A stretch of 64,000 nt of DNA from Opitutales bacterium (GTDB taxonomy: Bacteria; Verrucomicrobiota; Verrucomicrobiia; Opitutales; JAJFLR01). The translations under genes and the position numbers were made by a program. Positions 26,191-34,795 of this stretch are shown here, piece after piece (within the stretch, counting starts at the first letter, position 1; each line of letters opens with the position of its first letter). The stretch covers positions 1 to 64,000 of the forward strand of contig JAJFLR010000028.1 in the NCBI GenBank assembly GCA_021772565.1. Direction: 5' to 3'. The notes under the pieces are model-generated. The model saw only the letters and a program-made list of their open reading frames with translations. It had not been told where the DNA came from and did no database searches.

Positions 26191-27485
26191 AAATTAAATT
26201 TTTGATCATCTGCAACTTATTTTATTCTTGCACACTAGCCCTTGGAAACGATGTGAATCTTGCCATCACTGAGGTTGTCCCTTCGATAGATCAAGTTGAA
26301 GTCACCAACATGGGAACTGCCCCTGTTACTCTTAGTGGCAATTACCCTTTTTGTCATCGCTTTAACTACAGCAGCTCAATCCCATCGGGAACGACGTTTG
26401 CCGCAGGAGAATCCAAAGTCTTTACCGTTTCGTCACTCAATGCTACCAACAGTGATCTTTGGCTATATCGACCAGGCAGTTTCGGTAGTGCTTCCAATAT
26501 TATCTCAGGTCTGAACTGGGGTGCCTCGCTACTCGGCCGCACCAATCTAGCTACAGGGGCTAACAAATGGGACGGACAATCGCTTACCGCACCGGATGCA
26601 GGAAATGCGTTAGCATTATCAGAAGCAGATGTCACGTCTTCCACATCATGGTCGACAAATGTGAGCCCCAACTTGAATAGCTTTTCTTTACCTGACTTTC
26701 AGGCTGATCTCATCTCCATATCAAATACCACGGCAACTCTCAATTGGAAAGGGGGTAAGTTTCCCTTTCAAGTACAATCCAGCACAATGCTCACCACAGG
26801 AACCTGGCAAAATGAAGAAACACCCACCTCAAGTCGCTCCAAGCAAATCACACTTGTCGAAGATAGAAAATTCTATCGTATCCTGTCAGAATATAACGAA
26901 CCGGACTCCGTCGAGTATCAGGTGACTTTTAATGCAACCTGGAGCAGTAATACTCACCAAAATTTTCCTAACGGAGCTCACTTTTCTTCACTTATAGGCG
27001 CCACCCATCAATCGAATGTTCGTTTTTGGGAGGTCGAAGGCACAGCTACCAGCGGAATTGAATCGATGGCAGAGACGGGTGGAACTTCAACTCTTCGAAA
27101 TGAGATCAACGCCGCCATAACAAATCAAACTGCTGAAAGGATTTTAAGTGGAAGTGGTATTGGTAGCCCCGGCTCTCATTTTTTTCGCTTCAATGTTAGC
27201 CAGGATTTTCCGTTAGTAACTCTTGTTACCATGATTGCACCGAGCCCGGATTGGTTTGTCGGTGTCAGCTCATTGCCTTTGTTTCAGGATGGTCAATGGA
27301 GGGAGCAAGTAGTTGTATCACTATACCCCTACGATTCTGGAACTGATAGCGGCACGAATTTCACTTCTTCAAATGCAGATACAAATCCGCAGGAACCTAT
27401 CTTTCTCATTACCGGCTTACCATTTGATGAGGAAGGTCAGGTAGCTCCCCTGGGAACCTTTACTTTTTCACGTGTGCTTCCTTAA
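26187..27485 (+). CDS. Exported Spondin_N-domain protein with lamin-tail-like N-terminal part
   Basis: A GTG-started, 432-residue exported protein with the signal MKIKFLIICNLFYSCTLALG. Residues ~20-165 (AITEVVPSIDQVEVTNMGTA and so on) look like an LTD-type beta domain. Residues ~245-430 are a Spondin_N domain, shown by YQVTFNATWSSNTHQNFPNG, AHFSSLIGATHQSNVRFWEV and GIESMAETGG. Spondin domains bind metal and act in adhesion or matrix contacts. The gene is visibly more GC-rich than its surroundings, and it lies between the two copies of the HMGR start. That points to acquisition from elsewhere. It has no obvious link to the biosynthetic genes. Confidence 0.82.
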   Translation: MKIKFLIICNLFYSCTLALGNDVNLAITEVVPSIDQVEVTNMGTAPVTLSGNYPFCHRFNYSSSIPSGTTFAAGESKVFTVSSLNATNSDLWLYRPGSFGSASNIISGLNWGASLLGRTNLATGANKWDGQSLTAPDAGNALALSEADVTSSTSWSTNVSPNLNSFSLPDFQADLISISNTTATLNWKGGKFPFQVQSSTMLTTGTWQNEETPTSSRSKQITLVEDRKFYRILSEYNEPDSVEYQVTFNATWSSNTHQNFPNGAHFSSLIGATHQSNVRFWEVEGTATSGIESMAETGGTSTLRNEINAAITNQTAERILSGSGIGSPGSHFFRFNVSQDFPLVTLVTMIAPSPDWFVGVSSLPLFQDGQWREQVVVSLYPYDSGTDSGTNFTSSNADTNPQEPIFLITGLPFDEEGQVAPLGTFTFSRVLP

Positions 27486-27713
27486 ATTTCATCTAAAGTT
27501 GTCCTTCGATATTACTCTGACACCACCTCGATAAAAAAAGATATTCTTTCAGCCAATTCTGAGATCCTCTTCGATACCTTCAGAAGCCTTCGAATAGTTT
27601 CATTTTTACTGAGGCATTATGGATGTGTAAAACTGCATATGAAAAAGTGTGTCTATTATAACCTGTTTTGTTTTTCAACATTTAGATTGTCACTTTATAA
27701 AAACCTTCCCCCC

Positions 27714-27911
27714 TTAATTAAAGTTTAATTCCTTCATGGATTCAATGATTTCTCTCTCATCGTCTTGATCAGTTAATTCATTGTTAGCGTTTTTCATTTT
27801 TTTAAGTTTACGCTCTTCTTTTTTCCATCTATATATATCCAGTTTCTGTAATTCTTCTTTAGGGATTTTAGTAATTAAGTGAATATCTGATATTTTAATT
27901 GGTGATTTCAT
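27714..27911 (-). CDS. Small charged hypothetical protein
   Basis: A 65-codon frame encodes a Lys/Glu-rich protein (IPKEELQKLDIYRWKKEERK, then KNANNELTDQDDEREIIESM). It starts at ATG but has no clear ribosome binding site. The amino-acid mix is more protein-like than that of random frames in this AT-rich DNA. No family was recognised. It lies inside the inserted segment. Confidence 0.3.
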   Translation of the reverse strand: MKSPIKISDIHLITKIPKEELQKLDIYRWKKEERKLKKMKNANNELTDQDDEREIIESMKELNFN

Positions 27912-28112
27912 TATTAACTAATTATTAAATCATTTGGAGTAAAGTATGGCTACAAAAATAATAATTCATTAATTTATTTAAGCACTTTGTTTTTACATAA
28001 TAATTTTTCCTTAAAAACTGCTTATATTTTTAATCAATCTAGATGCAATTACAATTTATAGCTTATATATGAATCATCTTTCAATGGTTATTAAAAGGTG
28101 GTTATCATCGGT

Positions 28113-28131
28113 GTCCCCTATTAAAAGGGAC
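28113..28131. repeat. Hairpin at the left side of the REP transposase gene
   Basis: GTCCCCTATTAAAAGGGAC forms a 5-bp stem about 80 bp before the transposase. Hairpins of this kind mark the ends of REP-associated transposase elements. Confidence 0.4.
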
Positions 28132-28210
28132 AGGTTAAAAATTATTGACATTCACATAAAGCAGAAAGAAAATATAGAATAAATATTAACTACTAAGGAG
28201 ATAAACCAAT

Positions 28211-29221
28211 ATAAGAACTGCCAGATTTAAGATTAATAACCGTGACGCCTACTACCATTGCGTCACCCGAACCATTAACAAAGAGATGTTATTAGATTCC
28301 CGTGCCAAAGAAGTGCTGCGCAAACAGTTGTGGCAAATGGCTGAGTTTTGTGGAGTTCAAATTATTACTTATTGCATAATGACCAACCACTTTCATGTAC
28401 TGGTCAAAGTTCCCGAACAGAAACAACTGAACAATCGCGAATTAGTCAGACGCTTCAAACTCCTCTACCCCAAGCCAACCAAATATCAAACAATGGCAGT
28501 GGATGTGCTTGAGTCTAATTTAAGACAAGGTGGCAAGGAAGCAGACAAAGAACGTAAGAAACTACAAGCTCGTATGGGAGATGTTTCGGTATTTATGAAA
28601 GAAGTAAAACAGCGCTTTAGTATTTGGTACAATCGAAGTCATCGACGTATCGGCACTTTGTGGGCAGAACGCTTTAAGAGCACACTGGTTGAAGGTAGTG
28701 AGCATGCTCTGAAAATATGTGCCGCCTATATCGACTTAAATCCAGTTCGTGCAGCTATTGTAAAAGATCCAAAAGAATATCGTTGGAGTGGCTATGGTGA
28801 AGCTGTAAGTGGCAATGAGCTAGCTCGAGAAGGTTTGGCAACAGCTCTTGAAGTATCAAAGAGTCAAAAAACAAATTACAACTGGAAATCTATATCTAGC
28901 GAATATAGAAAACTGATCTATTGCAAAGGCTCATCACCGGCACCGGGAAAAGGAGGAACAGGAGCAGTTATACCAATAAAAAAATGGCGAAATGTTCTAG
29001 CCAAAGGTGGAAGCCTACCAATGGCATCAGTCTTACGGTGTCGCGTTAGGTATTTTACGGATGGAGCTATTTTGGGTTCGAAAGAATACGTACAAAGTTA
29101 TTATGAAGAACATAAAGGAGAGTTCAGTCGAAAGCGTAAGAAGGAACCGCAACGGATGAGAGGCAGTGATTGGGGTGGCCTTTGCGTTATTAGAGGCTTG
29201 AGACAATCGGTGTTTAGTTAG
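28211..29221 (+). CDS. REP-associated tyrosine transposase (RAYT), with an ATA at the expected start
   Basis: The track begins at an internal ATG. The conserved RAYT opening lies upstream in the same frame (RTARFKINNRDAYYHCVTRT), beginning at ATA ten bases after a perfect AAGGAG ribosome site. An ATG-to-ATA change is the simplest reading. Translation could use ATA weakly or the internal ATG, which would lose 25 residues. The Y1 domain has the HUH metal site in MTNHFHVLVKVP and the motif FSIWYNRSHRRIGTLWAERFKS. From about residue 130 it follows the longer DUF1568-type RAYTs. Palindromic REP sequences follow the gene, and it lies in the insert between the two HMGR-start copies. Confidence 0.82.
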   Translation: MRTARFKINNRDAYYHCVTRTINKEMLLDSRAKEVLRKQLWQMAEFCGVQIITYCIMTNHFHVLVKVPEQKQLNNRELVRRFKLLYPKPTKYQTMAVDVLESNLRQGGKEADKERKKLQARMGDVSVFMKEVKQRFSIWYNRSHRRIGTLWAERFKSTLVEGSEHALKICAAYIDLNPVRAAIVKDPKEYRWSGYGEAVSGNELAREGLATALEVSKSQKTNYNWKSISSEYRKLIYCKGSSPAPGKGGTGAVIPIKKWRNVLAKGGSLPMASVLRCRVRYFTDGAILGSKEYVQSYYEEHKGEFSRKRKKEPQRMRGSDWGGLCVIRGLRQSVFS

Positions 29222-29222
29222 A

Positions 29223-29529
29223 GTTGTCTTACAGACAACGGGTTAATTATTTATATAAACCCAACGCTCCGCATTGGGCTGTTTTAGATAGCACTTTCAG
29301 TGGATTATGTTGATAAAACTTTTGAGATATTATTGTGATTCTAGCCCAAGCTATAAAAAAAGATTAATACTCCCTAGATTCTATGTCACGAAGACCGAGA
29401 TTAGAGAGCAGTGATGGTATTTATCATATCTATTAACCGTGAAATCTATCGCTAAGATATTGGTTAGAGTTGTTCTACAGACAATAGGTCATTTTTCGTC
29501 AGATATCCCAACGCTTTGCATTGGGCTGA
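29223..29529. repeat. Two REP-like palindromic units behind the RAYT gene
   Basis: The first unit has GTTGTCTTACAGACAAC (7-bp perfect stem) followed by CCCAACGCTCCGCATTGGG. The second, about 240 bp later, has GTTGTTCTACAGACAAT and CCCAACGCTTTGCATTGGG. Both units keep the order and spacing of the two hairpins. They are the likely substrates of the adjacent RAYT. Between them no gene is seen. Confidence 0.75.
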
Positions 29530-29562
29530 TATAGTTAACACTGACTGTGTTTTCACCAATAT

Positions 29563-29823
29563 TGCACTGATTGAATTTTTGAATCAAGAGCTAAAATTTT
29601 TGAATTTGAATTGTGAGAAAAAAAATTCAATATTAATTGATCCTAAAAATTATTTTTAGCAGAGTTACACCAACGGACGACTGGGACAGTCGTCCCTACC
29701 TAAGTATTGATATTTCTTAGAGTAGACAAGTATTGCAAAATTTGCCCAACCTCTTTGAGATATGATGATGAATAAAGATACAACAACTGCTACTTCTTCA
29801 ACATCGAAAATCCCAAAAGTAGA
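29563..29823 (+). repeat. Right copy of the duplicated HMGR promoter and start
   Basis: This copy leads into the intact HMGR gene. It matches the left copy over about 260 bp with a few small indels. Comparing the two copies highlights conserved blocks (TTTTTGAATCAAGAG, AGTATTGCAAAATTTGCCCA, CTCTTTGAGATATGATGATG) that could contain the promoter or leader. Confidence 0.85.
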
Positions 29824-30994
29824 ATTAGTGCCGAGAGGAAAAGGTCAGGGGTATTCTGATGATGAAGTGGTCGATCGCAGAAAATGGATTGAGGATAAAA
29901 CTTCTAGTAATTTGGAGCATATCAGTAACTGTTCAATACCTTATGATTCGATGCGCGGTAATATTGAAAACCCAATTGGCTCAGCACAGGTTCCTCTTGG
30001 TGTTGCCGGCCCCTTAAAGATTAATGGAGAGTTTGCTAATAATGATTTCTATGTTCCTTTAGCCACAACTGAGGGTGCTTTAGTTAGATCATACGAACGC
30101 GGCATGGTGGTAATTTCAAAATCAGGTGGAGCCAATAGCAGAATTATCCGTGATGAAAATCAAATAACGCCAACTTTCTTTTTTAACAATCTGGTTGAAG
30201 GCAGTGATTTTTGCAAAATTGTTAATCAGAATATTGAAAAACTTAAAACATTGGCTAACGCAACGACCTCACATGGTAAATGTTTAGATATTGAAACGCG
30301 CGTATCGGGACTGTTTGTCTATCTGACAATCAGATATTTCACGGCTGATGCACAAGGCATGAACATGATTGTAAAAGCTTCAGATGCAATTTGTCAGTGG
30401 TTAGTCAAAAATAGTTCAGCGACTAAATTTCAAATATTTAGTGGGTTCAGTATGGAAAAACGCCCAAGTGGTGGACTACTGCAAGGCGGCAAAGGAAAGA
30501 CTGTGACGGCAGATATACTAATTCCGCAAAAAATTCTGTCACTTTATTTGAGAGTCAAGGCCAAGGATATTAATGAGCTTTGGCAACAAACGATGATAGG
30601 AAATAAGTTCGCCAATGCCTTAGGATATTGCGGACATTTTGCAAATGGCCTGACAGCAATATTTATCGCCACCGGACAAGATATTGCCAACATTGCGAAT
30701 TCAGCTGTCGGCGTTACCCATTTTCAGGAGAGGGAAAATGGTGCTCTCTACGCTAGCGTCACACTTACTGCGCTGACAATCGGTACCGTTGGCGGCGGCA
30801 CAAGTTTACCGACAAGCAAAGAAGCATTATCGATGATTGATTGTTATGGCAGTAACGGATGCAAAAAATTTGCCGAGATAATTGCTGCAAGTTTACTGGC
30901 CGGTGAAATTTCAATGGCCGCAGCAATTGCCAGTGGAGAGTTTGTCAACGCCCATGAATATTATGGTCGAAATCGCCCGGAAGAGACAAAATGA
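29762..30994 (+). CDS. HMG-CoA-reductase-family enzyme
   Basis: The 410-residue protein shows the HMGR core. NPIGSAQVPLGVAGPL is followed by PLATTEGALVRSYERG, which holds the catalytic Glu. GQDIANIANSAVGVTH gives the catalytic Asp, LTIGTVGGGTSLPTSKEALS follows, and the last His is in FVNAHEYYGRNRP. The block that in classical enzymes reads DKKPAAxN is not recognisable; instead GNKFANALGYCGHFANG precedes the Asp. That suggests a distinct subfamily that may reduce another acyl thioester. No other mevalonate gene is in the window. Its stop overlaps the CrtI-like start (ATGA), so the two enzymes are made together. The N-terminal Thr/Ser-rich tail is probably disordered. Confidence 0.88.
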   Translation: MMMNKDTTTATSSTSKIPKVELVPRGKGQGYSDDEVVDRRKWIEDKTSSNLEHISNCSIPYDSMRGNIENPIGSAQVPLGVAGPLKINGEFANNDFYVPLATTEGALVRSYERGMVVISKSGGANSRIIRDENQITPTFFFNNLVEGSDFCKIVNQNIEKLKTLANATTSHGKCLDIETRVSGLFVYLTIRYFTADAQGMNMIVKASDAICQWLVKNSSATKFQIFSGFSMEKRPSGGLLQGGKGKTVTADILIPQKILSLYLRVKAKDINELWQQTMIGNKFANALGYCGHFANGLTAIFIATGQDIANIANSAVGVTHFQERENGALYASVTLTALTIGTVGGGTSLPTSKEALSMIDCYGSNGCKKFAEIIAASLLAGEISMAAAIASGEFVNAHEYYGRNRPEETK

Positions 30995-32499
30995 AACATC
31001 CTTTCAAACCGCTGAAGATAAAGGAAAATCCGGCTTCGAGTTATGATGTAATTATCATTGGAGCAGGAATTGGTGGTTTAATCAGTGCCAATATACTAGC
31101 TCAAGATGGACTCAAAGTTTTATTGCTGGAACAACATTATGTTGTCGGTGGCTATTGCAGTTCATTTTATAGAAAAGGATATTACTTTGATGCGGGCAGT
31201 CATTTTTATCCGTTGTTGGGAAATCCTGAATCGATAACCGGAAAAATAGTTCGTGATATTGGTGCAACAAATAAGTGGAAAAAAATGGACCCGGTCGACC
31301 AATTTCATTTGCCGGATAAATCAACATTTTCGGTGCCTGCTGATTTGGATACTTATTTAAAAAAGATCAAAAAACAATTTCCTGAATCTGTTGCCCAAAT
31401 TGATAAATATTTTGATGCTGTCAGAGAAGCTTATCTTTTTGGACTCCTGCATTATTTTAAGGGTAAAACATCAAAACAATTTAAGAAATTTGAAAATTTC
31501 AGTTTAAAAGATATGTTGGATAAACATATTGATGACCCTAAACTCAAGTTTATCCTAACTGCAGATTGTGCTCACTGGGGATCTCCACCGAGCAGAACAT
31601 CTTTCGTCTTTGATTCGATGTTACGCCTATCATATTTTTTGGGAAATTATTATCCGGAAGGCAGTTCACAAAAATTTGCTGATGAATTAGCATTTTGTTT
31701 TCAACAATCAGGCGGAACAATTGGGCTGCGATCGCATGTTGAAAAAATTAATATTAAGGATAATGAGGTTGAAGGTGTAAGTGTTACAATGGGGCCATTA
31801 AGTGATCGCAGGACTTTACAAATTAAATCGAGAATAGTCATTTCGAATGCCGATATAAAATTAACTCACGAACATTTAATTGATCAAAAATATTCTGACC
31901 CAAATATAATTAATAATATTAATAAGTATAAAAGAACTTATCCGTGTTACTTGATGCACATCGGGTTAAAAGATGTAGATATAAATTCACTCGACCGTGC
32001 GCATGGATACTATTGGCGAGATTGGGATACTGAACGCGTTGGCAAAGATGCACTGATATTTAAATTATTCCCCCCTACTCTTTTTGATCCAAATGTTGCT
32101 CCAGCAAACAAACAAGTATTAATAGTTCAAAAAGTTATGGATATTGATTACCAGAAGATTGGTGATTGGAAAAAACATAAAGAAGATTTTGAGGCTATGC
32201 TAAAATTTGAACTTAATAAAGTATTGCCCAACATTTTAGATAATGCCGAAGTATGCCTCACGGCGACAGCGCAAACATCTTACCGATACACACTCAATGA
32301 GGAAGGAGCCATGCTCGGCTGGGAAATGTCACCTGAGCAGTTAGGAGGCAATCGTCCTAGCTTAGATTGTGGAATTAAAAATTTATTTTTCACCGGTCAT
32401 TGGACACAGCCGGGCGGTGGCATTACACCTGTAATAATTTCTGCCTATCAAGTCGCGCAAAAAATATTGGGGAATAAAATAAATAAAAATAGTTTGTAA
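30991..32499 (+). CDS. CrtI/CrtISO-like FAD-dependent desaturase or isomerase
   Basis: The 502-residue enzyme has the amine-oxidase/phytoene-desaturase layout. The dinucleotide site is YDVIIIGAGIGGLISANILA, then LLEQHYVVGGYCSSF. A C-terminal block LFFTGHWTQPGGGITPVIIS matches the FAD-contacting end of CrtI. Relatives desaturate, isomerise or saturate polyene chains. In ladderane and carotenoid loci such enzymes act on long lipid chains. It is translationally coupled to the HMGR-like gene and lies about 300 bp before the acyltransferase fusion. The likely substrate is an acyl or isoprenoid chain from this locus, by inference. Confidence 0.88.
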   Translation: MKHPFKPLKIKENPASSYDVIIIGAGIGGLISANILAQDGLKVLLLEQHYVVGGYCSSFYRKGYYFDAGSHFYPLLGNPESITGKIVRDIGATNKWKKMDPVDQFHLPDKSTFSVPADLDTYLKKIKKQFPESVAQIDKYFDAVREAYLFGLLHYFKGKTSKQFKKFENFSLKDMLDKHIDDPKLKFILTADCAHWGSPPSRTSFVFDSMLRLSYFLGNYYPEGSSQKFADELAFCFQQSGGTIGLRSHVEKINIKDNEVEGVSVTMGPLSDRRTLQIKSRIVISNADIKLTHEHLIDQKYSDPNIINNINKYKRTYPCYLMHIGLKDVDINSLDRAHGYYWRDWDTERVGKDALIFKLFPPTLFDPNVAPANKQVLIVQKVMDIDYQKIGDWKKHKEDFEAMLKFELNKVLPNILDNAEVCLTATAQTSYRYTLNEEGAMLGWEMSPEQLGGNRPSLDCGIKNLFFTGHWTQPGGGITPVIISAYQVAQKILGNKINKNSL

Positions 32500-32552
32500 C
32501 TACCTACTTCGAAGATGTAGTTAAGAATACTTAACCATGAATATTAAATTAT

Positions 32553-32734
32553 GCCACAGATGAATCACAGATTGAATACAGATTTTTTTTATAAGGTAAT
32601 ATAGGGAGGCTGGCTCGTTCGCTGAAATCATATTAAAGCGTCAGCCCACCGCTTCAGTGACATAAATTCGTTGTATGCACAGAAGCTAGGAAAAGCTCCC
32701 TACCAATAAATTAATCTGTGTTTCGTCTGTGGCC
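32553..32734. repeat. Inverted-repeat element between the desaturase and the acyltransferase
   Basis: GCCACAGATGAATCACAGATT at the left and AATCTGTGTTTCGTCTGTGGC at the right are imperfect inverted repeats 182 bp apart. The sequence between them has no gene. The gap between the two genes is otherwise empty. It is probably a non-coding repeat of the 'CCACAGATGAACACAGAT' type. Confidence 0.5.
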
Positions 32735-32806
32735 AAAATTTCTAACAAATCAATATGAAATACAATTGCCTCAATGAGGTAGTTAGTTACAATAGTTTTT
32801 AATAAA

Positions 32807-34456
32807 ATGATTCCTGCAAATGATAGTTCGTTAAACTTATGTCTGATACACGACAGCCCAACTATTCTGAAGCGCTGGAAATCTACTTTTGAAATGAATG
32901 ATTCAATAAATAATATTCAGCTCGTCGCTACAGAAAATTTAGCAGCACCTGACCCATTCACATTCAGCAAACAAAGTAGTAATGCTATCATAATATTTCC
33001 ATACTTAAAAGATAACGGAATATGTTTTGATTGGGATGCTATCGATAAAGTTTTTAATAAAATAGATTTTTCTAATATTTCGAAGCTGATAGTTTTATCA
33101 AGTGCTGCAATTTATGGATCCACAAATAAACATCGCGGATACATTGTAGAGCAACGTTATAAACAAATAATGAGTCATCAGCCATATGCAAGTCAATGGC
33201 TCAAATGGGAAAACATATTTTTAGAGATTAAAGAAAAATTTAGTCAAATAAAAATCACGATTCTGAGACCGAGTTTTATGCTCATTAAGGATAGTAATGA
33301 CTGGTTTATTAATATGTTAAATAAAAAATCAGTTTCATTCCCATTTGGATTTAATTCTGTACTTCAAATACTCAGTGAACACGATCTTCTGAGTGCGCTG
33401 ACTATCGTTATTAAATCAAATAAAGAAGGTATCTACAATTTGGCACCTGAAAAAGTGATTAGCTGGAATATCCTTTTTAAGCAATTTAAAATAAAGAAAA
33501 GATTTTCGTTTGGCATATTAGAACATCTATCAGACAAACCATTTAATCTAATCAAACCATTTTTGAGATATTCATGGACTGTAAATTCGAGCAATTTTAA
33601 GAAAAATTTTAATTATGAAACAAAGTATTCCAGTTACCAAACGGTAGCAAAATTTCTATCTATTAAAAGTAATGATGAAATCCAAATGGATCCATTTGGC
33701 TTAGATGTAAATTTTATTAAAAATCGAATTTGGATAAAACTAGCCCTTAGTATGTATTGGCGAGCAGAGATTAAGGGGTTGGAAAATTTACCTAGCGAAG
33801 GTTCTGGAATCCTGGCTGGGCCACACAGAGGATTTATGCCGTACGATGCTGCTGTATTAGTTTATATTTTAACTAATCAATTAAGTAAACCCCCTCGTTT
33901 TTTGGTTCATCATGCTTTGTTAAAATTCCCCATAATGACTGAATTCTTTAAACGGATGGGATCTGTACCAGCCTGTAGAGAAAATGCAGAGACCGTTTTA
34001 GAAAATAACGAGCTGTTAGGACTATTTCCTGAAGGAATAAACGGTACTTTCTGTTATTATCGTGATAGTAAAAAAATTGGTTCTCTAGGAAGACCAAATT
34101 TCATTAAATGGTCATTAAAATATAAAGTGCCAATCTATCCATTTCTGATTGTTGGCAGCGCTGAGACATATCCAATATTTTTTAAAATAAACTGGAAGTG
34201 GTTAGATAAAATTATTGAATGGCCCGCATATCCAATTACCGCTACTTTTCCGTTTATACCAATACCACTGCCAACCAAATGGCATATTGAATTTTTACCT
34301 CCAATACATTTCTATAAAGAGTATTCAGCTGATATGGCTGAAGACATAAATATATTAAATATGTTAAGTAATGAGTTTAAAGAACGACTGCAAAAATCGT
34401 GGGATGAGTTGCATGCAAAGCGTAAAAATATATTTTGGGGAAAGATTTGGGATTAA
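32807..34456 (+). CDS. Epimerase-like SDR domain fused to a PlsC-type acyltransferase
   Basis: Residues ~1-280 look like an NAD-epimerase/SDR remnant (LIVLSSAAIYGSTNK, ITILRPSFMLI) but without the N-terminal GxxGxxG loop. Cofactor binding is therefore doubtful. Residues ~310-540 are a PlsC acyltransferase (WRAEIKGLENLPSEGSGILA). Its His-Asp motif reads PHRGFMPYD, longer than the usual HX4D. It has LFPEGINGTF for the second motif. Such domains esterify acyl chains onto glycerol-P, sugars or another lipid. In this locus it would attach the pathway chain to a head group. The fusion is uncommon. Exact acceptor unknown. Confidence 0.78.
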   Translation: MIPANDSSLNLCLIHDSPTILKRWKSTFEMNDSINNIQLVATENLAAPDPFTFSKQSSNAIIIFPYLKDNGICFDWDAIDKVFNKIDFSNISKLIVLSSAAIYGSTNKHRGYIVEQRYKQIMSHQPYASQWLKWENIFLEIKEKFSQIKITILRPSFMLIKDSNDWFINMLNKKSVSFPFGFNSVLQILSEHDLLSALTIVIKSNKEGIYNLAPEKVISWNILFKQFKIKKRFSFGILEHLSDKPFNLIKPFLRYSWTVNSSNFKKNFNYETKYSSYQTVAKFLSIKSNDEIQMDPFGLDVNFIKNRIWIKLALSMYWRAEIKGLENLPSEGSGILAGPHRGFMPYDAAVLVYILTNQLSKPPRFLVHHALLKFPIMTEFFKRMGSVPACRENAETVLENNELLGLFPEGINGTFCYYRDSKKIGSLGRPNFIKWSLKYKVPIYPFLIVGSAETYPIFFKINWKWLDKIIEWPAYPITATFPFIPIPLPTKWHIEFLPPIHFYKEYSADMAEDINILNMLSNEFKERLQKSWDELHAKRKNIFWGKIWD

Positions 34457-34565
34457 ATAGTAATTACGAATTAATAATTACGAATCACAAAGGTTGATCG
34501 ATGACATTCAGTAATTGAAATGTTTACACAATAAGTGACTCAGCCATTAGTGGCACTCCGTCAAG

Positions 34566-34726
34566 GAGGCTGTTGAAAAACTACAAGACTACACTATTGT
34601 CATTGCGAGAAGCGAAGTGCCGTGGCAATCCAGACCGGAGAATCCAGATAGATTGCCGCGCCATCATGTTGATGGCTCGCAATGACAAAAGGTACATATA
34701 AACTTTATGTCTTTTTCAACAGCCTC
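34566..34726. repeat. Second MITE-like element with GAGGCTGTTGAAAAA ends
   Basis: The same perfect 15-bp terminal inverted repeats as the copy near 21.6 kb enclose 161 bp. The interior matches that copy closely around GTCATTGCGAGAAGCGAAG and GATGGCTCGCAATGACAAAAGG. It lies between the acyltransferase and exporter genes, which converge. Confidence 0.8.
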
Positions 34727-34795
34727 TCAAGCGGAGGCCCTACAAACTATACATCCTCAATCCTAATCATTTTTGATAAGGATTAAGATTTTAAA

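Noticed and set aside
29762-30994. Evidence for a mevalonate pathway operon
   Set aside because: No HMG-CoA synthase, mevalonate kinase or decarboxylase gene lies in the window; a single HMGR homologue is not enough.
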